Part shown: positions 1-9,400 of the stretch, piece by piece
Layout of the letters: the number at the start of each line of letters is the position of its first letter
Numbering within the stretch: position 1 is the first letter of the stretch
Source: Liolophura sinensis
Taxonomy: Eukaryota > Mollusca > Polyplacophora > Chitonida > Chitonidae
Direction: 5' to 3'
NCBI RefSeq assembly: GCF_032854445.1
Contig: NC_088307.1
Span: 15,004,001 to 15,068,000, forward strand
Length of the DNA stretch: 64,000 nt
Program-made: the position numbers and the translations under genes
The notes under the pieces: model-generated
Database searches by the model: none
Seen by the model: only the letters and a program-made list of their open reading frames with translations
Told to the model about the DNA's origin: nothing

Positions 1-37
1 AGATCTGTCTGTTCAAAAGGGTATTTACAAGAACTTA

Positions 38-147
38 CAACATCTGCAGCAGTAACACAACATCTGCAGTAACACAACCCCGCAGTAACACAACATCCTC
101 AGTAGCACAACCCCGCAGTAACACAACATTCGCAGTAACACAACATA
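38..147. repeat. Short tandem repeat, about 16-17 bp unit
   Basis: About six imperfect copies of a unit like GCAGTAACACAACATC, some ending in CCCC instead of CATC. No ORF of note spans it. It is a small minisatellite at the window edge and may extend only slightly upstream, since the first 37 bases do not match. Confidence 0.8.
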
Positions 148-1382
148 AACGGAACTTAAATCAGACTACCAGGCTTTAAAACTTTAAACTCGGAAACGAA
201 ATACTTTTTGTATTCTAATGGAAAAAGGAAAACAAGTTCTTTGTACCCCGACTTGTATTGAAAATTACTACTTCAAATGGAGCATATGAAATACACAGTT
301 CACCATTTTAGCGTAAATCTTATGTGTAATCTGTGTGCGAAAACTAAAAAAAATATTAGTCCAGGGTTTAGAATTTAGAAGTTCTAAGCTCATGTAAGTT
401 ATATTGTTGATGTGGTCTAGTTTCACTTTCAGTTTTAGAGCGACCTAATTGTATTGATGTTCAAGTGTGTTAATTTCACATACGTATGGCTGCATGCAGT
501 GATTCAGGTTTGAACAGTGACAATCAAACATGATCACTTTCACTGTTCTCAAAGACCTATCTGTTACAGTATATGTATGTATTATAGAACTTAACATATT
601 GTTGTACTCTATAGACAGCAGATCTTGTGAACATTTTGTATTAGAGAGTTATTTCATGGAGACTTTGAATGACATTGCTTTTGAGTTTAAAGCATCGGTT
701 AATGTGGAAGCTATTTGGAAATTGTTCCTGTTTGTTTATTGTTTGTTTCCTCTCAACATGTTCATTGAGCTCTTGCTTTTGTAGTTTTTTTTTCTGAAAA
801 TGCATCCTATTACTATATATGAAGACATGAAGTCAAATAAAGATGCTTCCAACCAATAACATGTGATTGTATACAGCTTTGTTGGTCCTAATTGTGATTG
901 ATTCTCATCGTAACTCAAAACATGTTCCATACACGTGTATAGGGGGGCCTACTGGCTTCCCAAAGAAATATGTGTATTTTTTTGTGATATCAAGTATATG
1001 GCTATAGTAGGTTAGACCTCATTCTAAGGACTACTCTGGCAAGAATACTGATTTTCTGGTATTCCAACTTAAACCTTAATTGTTAAAAATCTGTTTGAAA
1101 TTTGGTGCAAATGGATCCTTGTTCCTTTTGTCTTAAGCCTAATTTGAACAGAAACAAAAATCCCATTCTCCCCTAGATTTGGAAGTTCAGAAGAAATTTT
1201 GAGAAAGTCTGTACATACTTTTGATCCAGTAAAATGCCTCAAAATTTGTTGCACAACTTGAGAACTTGTGATCTTGTTGCAAGTTTTGTTTTCATTGTGT
1301 GTGACAAATTGCTTTTCTCCCTGCATGATGTACAGCGGGATGTATAGCATGAACAACTTCATCACTGGCCAGCAGCTTGTGT
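148..1382. other. Unannotated A+T-rich spacer
   Basis: No supported gene. The ORFs here are short (under 100 codons), low in complexity and lack splice-site context. No repeat structure was recognised. Confidence 0.5.
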
Positions 1383-1383
1383 A

Positions 1384-1757
1384 AGGGCAGAGCGCTTCAG
1401 TTGCCTAATGGTTGGAGCATCTGCTTCAAAGTCGGGAGACCCTGGATCAAACCTGGAATGGGTCATATTAAAGACTTTAAAAATGGTATATGTCACTGCC
1501 TTGCCCTATGCTCAGCACAGTAAGTTTAGAGCAAGAAAACAGGATTGGCTCCCTGGCCCAGTGTGACTGGGGGCTGTGTGAGGTCTGGTGTCTTTGGCAT
1601 GATACTTCAGTGATGCCAGGAATTTGGAGGCATGGACATGCCCTGCCACAAGAAGACAGTATATGTACACACACCTAATGACTCCTTGTCATTATCGCCA
1701 CGATATGGCTGAAATATTGCCGATGTGGCGTTAAGCCATAAACATTCATTCATTCCT
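1384..1757 (+). mobile_element. tRNA-headed SINE, family B, near full length
   Basis: The head resembles a tRNA gene: an A-box-like segment (TGCCTAATGGTTGGAGC) is followed about 35 bases later by a B-box-like GGATCAAACC. The body contains AAAGACTTTAAAAATGG and AGAGCAAGAAAACA, which recur near 27680-27750 and partly at 21255. The tail, GATATGGCTGAAATATTGCC then GATGTGGCGTTAAGCC, ends in CATTCATTCATTC and recurs in degraded form at 17240-17295. Being a SINE is inferred from the Pol III-box head, the dispersed copies and the short tandem tail. Confidence 0.7.
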
Positions 1758-3150
1758 TGTCATTATATGAGTGACAAATGGTTAAAAGCGTATGTGTACA
1801 CATACTCCTGTAAAGGCAGGACACATATTTTCTGAAGTTATGAATATAACAAAAATTTTCTTATTCCATAAAGAATTTGTATGTTACACTGAAAATTAAG
1901 TTTTCTGTTTATTTATCAAGAAAAGTGTAACTAATGATTTTTACAATGGCTAAATTGATAACTTTTATTTAAAACCCAATCAATATCTATGATGGGAGGT
2001 AGGTGTTAAGGGGTTTAGAGCCAATGCAAACAGAGAAGCGTTTTCAGTCCAGTCAGATTATTCATGGTCAATAAATCTTGTTATTTTATTGTTAATGGAC
2101 AATATCTCATCAACTCTTTCAACTGGTGAAAATGTGGTCCAGCATTGTGTATTTAATGTATGAAGACGCATTGACACCTCCCCCCCCCCGCCCTTCTCTC
2201 ACCCCCTTCCAGGTGGTTAGAAAATTTAGAAAGAAAAAAAGTCCACAGGCTACACACTGCAATAATTTTGTAATAAAAAATAAAAACAAAGAGGAAGTTA
2301 ATTTCTTCTTCAGCATGGAAACTGGAGTTATTTACTCAGTTTCCTTATGTTGTGTTAACTGAAGGAAAGCTTTAGGATATATAATTACTTGATGGTTGTT
2401 TAACCCCACATTCACCATTTATTTACTTGTATGGTGGCATGTGGTTTTGTGAGTGGAATAGAGGGAAGTTAAACAAGAGTCCTTCAATGGATACGATGCA
2501 AACAGCCATTGTCCCCAACAATCGCATTATCGCTTATCGCATGCCCCCAACGTCTAAACCATGCCCTTCTCCAAGACATCAAAACAGGAATAACCATGTG
2601 TTAACCATATATCGAGTAAAGGCAGGGCATGTATTTCATATAGCGGTACCCTAGTGCACGCCTCTTAAACCAGCTTTAGATACACGCATATGGCAAGACA
2701 TTTTGGTACATGTATTTATCTCTAATAAAAATAAAAATAAATATCAAAATTGTACAAAGTCAAATTCTTTTGCACATATATACAAATATTTGTACTGTAC
2801 ATTTGCCAAAAAAAAAAAAAGTTTGTATATTTCCTACATGAATGAAATTGTTTTCTACACAGGCCCAATGTGGAAATCTTTTGTACATACCAGTGCGTGA
2901 AATACGTGTACAGTAAGTGTTTATTGGCGCATGTGTGCAAATAATTTCCACATATGTACGACAGAATTGGACATGTGCAGGAAACAATTTTACCTATGTA
3001 CAATAAGCGTTTATTTTGCATACGTACAAACGAACTGGACATAGGCACTAAACATGTATTTAAACCACTATCAAGGGAAATAACTTTGGCTGCTGCTACT
3101 ATATCTGCTGATTATGTGCCCTTGTATCAAATCTTGTGGCGCGCCTGACT
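1758..3150. other. A+T-rich spacer with degenerate GTAC/ACATATGTAC repeats
   Basis: No gene seen. 2165-2210 is C-rich. From about 2740 to 3060 the text is built from loosely repeated pieces around TGTACA and GTTTATT, for example GTAAGTGTTTATTGGCGCAT at 2911 and ATAAGCGTTTATTTTGCAT at 3002. Its ORFs on both strands are by-products of those repeats. Confidence 0.45.
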
Positions 3151-3497
3151 TCCGGAAAAGCGAGAATTTAACGTTTGTTGTTTATATTTGGACTTTTTTT
3201 ATGATTGTCTGGCTTTTATATCCCTAATTTAAGTTTCAAGCCGCTTGGCACTGGCATTGTTAAGTTGCCACAAATTTCTGCCCTCACACATTAACGGCGT
3301 TGTGCCGAACTTCGTCTCAATGCTTTAGTTTTCACAGCCTTTTTTGTTGTTGTTGTTGTTGTGTAATAGTAAACATCGAGATCTATTTTCAAGAATTTCT
3401 GATATTTATCTGGTAAATATCAGAAACGGAAATACTGTTCAAATGTTAATGTTAATTAAGAAAACTTTTCGAAGTCGTATTCGAAATTTGCCGGCGA
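3151..3497 (+). promoter_or_regulatory. Possible promoter and 5' non-coding exon of the zinc-finger gene
   Basis: GACTTCCGG at 3148-3156 matches the ETS-type motif common in TATA-less promoters. At 3495-3503 the sequence CGA|GTAAGTAA is a strong splice donor. The zinc-finger start codon lies one base after a splice acceptor at 6221, so at least one non-coding upstream exon is required, and this segment is a candidate for it. This is inference; other donors upstream are possible. Confidence 0.25.
3396..3426. repeat. Perfect 13-bp hairpin
   Basis: TTTCTGATATTTA and its exact reverse complement are separated by the 5-base loop TCTGG. No function is assigned. Confidence 0.6.
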
Positions 3498-3732
3498 GTA
3501 AGTAAACAAATGCATGACTGCCAGTAGCCCCCGAAAGACTCTTAACTCCTTTTTATAATGGTCTGGCGTCGTTGGAGACTCGAAGCTTACAATGTTAATT
3601 TCGTACTCAACCAAGGTCCAGGCCGATTGTCTTTCTTGTCGAAGAAGTCTTGTGTAAATAAAGGACACCAACCTAAAGGTCTGCTTTCCACACCCACCGT
3701 ACCGCCACCATACCTTCTACTTGATTTCGAAC

Positions 3733-3879
3733 AGATTTATTATAGCCATGAGGGCTAATGCGAATGTCGCCATCTTTCCATTGCTCCACTTTGAAGCAGG
3801 CCATGCGCGTAGCTGCTGAACATGGTGGCAGTCGCCGAGGAGCGTATACTGTGGAAGTCATCATGGCTATAACAAATCT
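3733..3879. repeat. Short inverted-repeat element, about 147 bp
   Basis: The ends AGATTTATTATAGCCATGA (3733-3751) and TCATGGCTATAACAAATCT (3861-3879) are reverse complements with one mismatch. Weaker pairing continues inward around GTCGCCATC and GGTGGCAGTCGCC. This fits a small MITE-like or foldback remnant. No target duplication was identified. Confidence 0.5.
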
Positions 3880-4742
3880 CTTCTAAATGGAGTAGGGACG
3901 TATGGTGAGGTTGCAGTGGTTTGTATTCTCCTTAGACAGAGGCCACAGCCTGATAGTCCACCAACTTCTGCGGAAACACCCTGCAAATCCTTGTACAAGG
4001 GAACGGGAAACCTCTAATTCACATTGACCACTGAAAACGAGCCTACTAACACCTAGCCGAAAAGATTGTTGTCGTTTCATATTAGTCGGTTTGACTCAGT
4101 TGTAAAGTTTGAACCACTGGATTACATGTATATTAGAAGAGGGTTTGCCAAAGCCAGTTGAATATCATTTTGTAGCGTGAGCTGGGAATTCTGAGGACGG
4201 GCTCTGTGTGGAGGTCTGAGACTGCTGATAATGAAACAGTATCTTTTTTTGTTTGTTACAGATGATAGAATGTAGACCATGCATATATAATGTGTTGAAA
4301 GCCTTCATATGGGCCCTCATCAGAGAACCAAGTTTTCATCAGCACACACCTCTCTTTTTAAATGATCCAAAGTAGCTCACAGGTGAAAAATTTCATTTCT
4401 AAAAATATATTTTCCTGAAGAACAATCCTTCAATGAAATGGAATATAACAGGTATCAGGCAAAATCCACACTTGTCACTAGCGCATGCATGTGCCCCATT
4501 TTGCTGAGGGCAGAGCTGTAGACTTGGATCACCTGTCTGCTTGTGATGTTTTGGGATGCACATCATGTCCTGCAGGTCATTTTGACTGCATTTGACCCAA
4601 GTGCAAAACACACTTAAAAGTGCCTTACATGCTACCAAAGCAGCTCATATTCGTATAGTTCTTTTACATTCTTGGCATGAATATGTGAAGTTCTGTTTGT
4701 TATAAGTGATTTTGTCATTAATGGCATTTTCACTGAAGTATA

Positions 4743-5116
4743 CCAATTCCTCAACTTTTTCTCATATATAAGAAGAACTTAGAGTGCAAATTTTGCATAT
4801 TCTTAATTGATATTCGGAGACAAAACTACATTGGTTGAGTTGGTCAGTTTTAGGGCTTCATAAAATGTATGATCTCAAGCAAACATGAGAAAAGATCAAA
4901 GAATTACACTAACACTTTAAAGCAATGTTTCTTTTCTTATGTTTGCAAGGTGTTCATTCAAGCATTCTGGGTGTACCGATAAAATTATACCTTTTGTGAA
5001 GCCCTGAAATTGGCCAACCCAACCAGTGTAGTTTTGTGTCCAAAATCAAATTAAAAATGTTCATAAATTGCACTGAAAGTTACTATTTTATATTTGAAAA
5101 AGTTGAGGAATTAGGG
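4743..5116. mobile_element. Near-palindromic MITE, about 374 bp, TA-flanked
   Basis: The two halves are diverged reverse complements. AATTCCTCAACTTTTTC near 4745 pairs with GAAAAAGTTGAGGAATT ending at 5112. ACAAAACTACATTGGTTGAG pairs with the ACACAAAACTACACTGG complement of the right arm. GGGCTTCATAAAATGTAT (4853-4870) pairs with ATACCTTTTGTGAAGCCC (4987-5004), and GCAAACATGAGAAAAG pairs with CTTTTCTTATGTTTGC. Pairing runs nearly to the centre at about 4912. Both ends abut TA (4741-4742 and 5117-5118), as expected for a Tc1/mariner-type non-autonomous element. No coding potential. Confidence 0.75.
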
Positions 5117-5520
5117 TAAGGTAAATGTTAAGGTCCTAAGGTGGTATCTCTCTGTAACACCGTTGTGTGCATATTTAACATGTTTAAACTCTAGTAAATG
5201 ACCAAATTCTCCGCTGACTCTCTTGTGTATTGGAATTAGTGTTTGTCAAGCAAATGTTAAAGGTGGTATCCCAAACGTACTGCATTTATTGAGCTCAGGC
5301 TTTGCATACATGTAAAGCACAATAACAAAAGGAGGACATTTCATCATGTATCACTGTGTGCATATTGGTTATCGTAATTTCCAAAATTCACAGGTTACAT
5401 TTAACGTCTTTGTATGTTAAGGTAAATGTGAAAGGTGGTGTCTCAAAAAGTACTACATGCGTTGGGCTCAGGCTGACATATCTGTAGAGCACAATGTTCT
5501 GTTGTTCATGCCCTTTTGTG
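5117..5520. repeat. Three diverged direct repeats, about 130-170 bp apart
   Basis: The phrase GGTAAATGTTAAGG...GGTGGTATCTC near 5120 recurs as GCAAATGTTAAAGGTGGTAT at 5251 and GGTAAATGTGAAAGGTGGTG at 5420. The second and third copies also share GGGCTCAGGCT/GAGCTCAGGCT and TGTAAAGCACAAT/TGTAGAGCACAAT. It is an old imperfect tandem duplication in the sequence before the zinc-finger gene. No gene seen. Confidence 0.5.
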
Positions 5521-6222
5521 CTTATTAATTACTGTAGATTATAAAATTCCTTGACGTCTTTTGTACATTTGTATGTATGCTAAAATAAATGTTCAAGTAC
5601 TGTACATGTATTACATCAAGAATTTGGAATGTAAAAATATGCTTTCAAAAGTACATAGTGATACTTTTGATGCCAACACTTAAGATTTTTCTGATGAGAA
5701 AGTAATTGAGCTTGACACAAAGCTTTTTAATGACCCTTTAAGTGGTGTACATAAGAATCAAAATCAGGCTAAATCTTTGTTTTGAGAAATGTCAGGTAAA
5801 ATAGAATTCTTAATGTATTGATCTGAAGTTTACAGTTCATTTGCCTCAGTGGTATCCATGCTACCAGGTTATTATTATTATTATTATTATTTTTTTTTTA
5901 TCCATACAGTCAATTATTTTCGAATTTGAAGATACAATTTGGTCCTATTAAATGAAATGAGATATTGTCATTGCAACTCTCTCAACAGTTTTTCATGGAA
6001 CATGGCTTATGTACCATGGACAATAGATACATGTACAAATGTCTGTGCATGAGGTATATTTGTTTCCATTCAGTGAATTATGTTCCAAGTTATCACGATT
6101 TGAAGGTAAAATTCACTGGTTCAGGGTCGGGGAGACACATAAATGTATTGTTAAGGCAACGTAACAGTCATCCAGGTTTAATTGCCTTTTTTTTTTTTTT
6201 TTTTTTTCTTTGTCTATTCAGG

Positions 6223-6471
6223 ATGGAGTCTACAGAAAGCATTATTCCATTTGACATCAGCCGTGTGAAGAAAGAACCTTTGGAAATCTGGTATGAGTCC
6301 GACGCAGTCATGGAGACATCACATGATCTTGGTCAGGAAAATCAACTCCGTCGTGGAGTTCAAGGGTCAGAGTTAAGTGCACAGATGAAAGTAGAGCCAT
6401 CGCTGTATTATAACTCCACGTATCATCCCATTAGCCTGACCATGAGTTCTATCAGTTTAGCAGAAAACAGG
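6223..6471 (+). CDS. Zinc-finger gene, coding exon 1
   Basis: A long poly-T tract and TTCAG at 6217-6221 form the acceptor. The first ATG of the exon (6223) begins MESTESIIPFD and gives exactly 83 codons to the donor AGG|GTAAGC at 6471. It holds VKKEP and MKVEP, which match the SUMO-conjugation consensus (hydrophobic-K-x-E). An upstream in-frame ATG at 5965 is rejected because it would read through the poly-T and acceptor. The exon starts one base before the ATG, so the 5' UTR must continue in an upstream exon. Confidence 0.8.
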
Positions 6472-9400
6472 GTAAGCAAGTGTTTGGATCTGAAATCATA
6501 TTTAATACCTCATCCTTAAACAAAATTGAGGGTCTCCATGGGGCGAGGTGGTGACTCAAGAGCCTCTCACCAGTGCGGTGAGTCCAACTCGTGCTGGCTT
6601 CCGCTCCGGCTGTGCGTGAGAAGGTCTGACTACAACCTGTGGATGGACGTGAGTTCCCCCTGGGCCCTGCTCCGTTTCCTCCCACCATAATGTTGGCCAC
6701 TGTTATATAAGTGAAATATTCTCGAGCACAACGTATAACACCAATCAGCTAAATAAATGAATCAAACCTGCAAACCAAAGTGCAAGGTTATTTTTAAGAG
6801 AATCAGTCAGACATGTTTTTATACACATTGACTGAATATGAACAGCTTTCTTCCATGTGGTGACATTTCATAGCATCTATAAAACCATTTAAGATGCTTG
6901 TTGCATTGTGTCTCATTTAATGTAACTACTCTTTTTTAAGAGTAGTTAACTCTCAATAAACTCTGGTCGGGAAATTCCCCCTGGCTCTGCTCGTTTCTCT
7001 TCTGTTTTGTTACCAAACAGGCCACACCAAATCTATTTGTTGTTTTGTAAGTGGTAGGGTCAAGCAATGGAAAAAGAAAAGAAACATTTTTCCAGTTTTG
7101 TGTGGTTTTTTTTTATCTCTTATCCAAAAAACGGTCTGCAAGCTCAACAAATAAAATGTTGTCACAAAAGGATAAATTAGAGCGAGTTTGATCTGGTGAA
7201 TGTATTTGTTGTAGCCTGGAAAACTGACGGGGAATGTTGAGTCCGCGAACTTGACTGAATCAACAACAACACCACAGCCAGTGCCAGTGGCTCTCTTTGA
7301 TGAACAAGGTTTCATCGGCACATACTCTAACAGGATGGTCTTGCCTCCTGAAAAGGTAATCTTTTAAGAATGTAAGAAAAATATTACAGTATATAGTATA
7401 TTTATTTGGCACACGTCATGCCATTGACACCGGAATCTTCTGTGTTGCATGCAAGAAGTGAAACATTTTCGTGTTTCATTTGTTTCAAGAAAATAAAGTT
7501 ACCTCATACATGTAACTGTTAAATTTTATTCCCCTACACCGGTATTCCCTTACTTGTTAAGTCAGTTCCCTGTATGTGTAGGACCAAGTCATACTGACCG
7601 AACTGGTTTTTCTAGTACTTAGGATCCTTCAAATTACCTCCCTTGAGCCAACTCACCCATGTGAAAGACTCAATCAAAATAGCTATTTTTCAGACGAGTG
7701 TTTAAGACAGAAATGTGCTTGTTCATAGTTGTATGTAACCAGTATTAGAATGAACTGAAAGAACCTGGGAAAAGCATAGTTTGAGTCTGCCTCACCTGGA
7801 GAGTGATAATTGTGAAAATTCTATTGTTTGCATAGCAGTAGAACTTAAACGCTGAATTTAGAGGGCATGCATGGGAGAGTTACAAGACAGTGGGCAGTGA
7901 CCAGGAGATACTTTTAATAGATGATAGCACCAATCAGAATTCCAAAGGTCAGTTTCAGGATGAACCAGATTTTTCTGAGGGGGATGTTTTCCAACTATGA
8001 CATGTAATTTCTATGTGAAATGATGCATTACATTTTTCCCTTCAAACAGAGTTCCTACAGACAACTTCAAGAAGACATATGCACATGTAAAAGTCTGTAA
8101 GCCCTTGACATGCCAGAACGGAAAGCCAGATTTAAACATAGCAAAGCCGGAGATGGACACGATTTACATTTATACATGTACATGTACCTGGAGCTGGTGA
8201 GGGGGGAGGGGGGCTGTACTAGAATCACCCAGTCTGTCCGTCTGTCTGTCTGTAGACACGATTTTATCCGTGCATCTCCTCCCAAACTTTTGCGCCGATT
8301 TGGGTGAACTTACCTTACATCTTGTGTATCATCTAAACTTGTGCCTGCTCAAGTTTAGTGGCAATCGTCTTATTAGGACTTAATAGTGTTTTTCCATGTC
8401 TTCAGATTTCCTCCATGTGACTCTTCCTAATGTACTGAACCTATATCCATCAAACTTAGCATATTCCCTATAATGGTATCTTGTGCCGGTTTAAGTTTAA
8501 TTTCAAGCGGGTAATTAATTTAATAATGGATTTCCTTGTACAGTGTAGTATCTTCTGATTGCTACATTTCTTCATTGTACCAGGAGAGCAATTATAAATA
8601 CCGGTCAAATTATGTTCCTGTACAATAAACATTTCGTGTTATATGTTCTCACTCTTTAGCTGAATGGTACAAAATGGTCTTATTTCCACTGATTCGGCCA
8701 GGCAATGATTAAAAAAAATGATTGTTGCGGTCAACAACAGGGTTGTGGCGATTTAAAAAGCTGACGGACTGGTAAAATTCGAAAGCTATTAGTACTCTTT
8801 CGCTAGGATTAATTTTGGTAGGGGTACATGTCATTGTAAACGAGTGTATCTGTTTCGCTAAACTATTAAGCTTCTTTCTACTTTTGCGAGCTTTTATTTT
8901 TTTTTTTTTCGAGGAAGATTGTGTTGTATGTTTAACGGCTTTCATTTCTACAGTACCGTCACCAGGGTTCACCAAGTCGTACACTAGGCTGGCCTCGTAC
9001 ATTGTTAAGCAAATGTAGATTAAGCTTTTAACAAGGTATGAGGCTGTCTAGTCAGAGACTTCCGGCTTGTTGCTGCTGAAGCTGTGGGCGACTCTTTAAT
9101 TCTTTGGCGGTTGCTAGCTCACTCAACTCAGCAGTTTGCAATGTTGTGTAAAGAACACACCCATCAATCCATTACACTATTTTTCTTGTATTTGTATCTT
9201 GTATTTTATGTATGAAACACATGCCCTTGACTTAAATTGACTTACAGGTGTGTGTCGAGTTATATTTGAATACAGTTCTGTCCGGAAGTGAGCATAGTTC
9301 TTTGTTACAAAAGAAAAATGCAAAATTATTTGCATAGGGGTCTACTAGGCCTACATGTACTTTAGGGTATAAACCGAAGTGAAATTTTGGGCTAGTGAAA

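Noticed and set aside
5965-6222. Upstream extension of the first zinc-finger exon to an ATG at 5965
   Set aside because: It would read through a poly-T tract and splice acceptor into Phe-rich nonsense; the exon is better begun at 6222.
6922-6950. Terminator-like hairpin with T-run
   Set aside because: An 11-bp stem in a eukaryotic intron; the T-run is the loop, not a downstream tract. No functional reason to call it.
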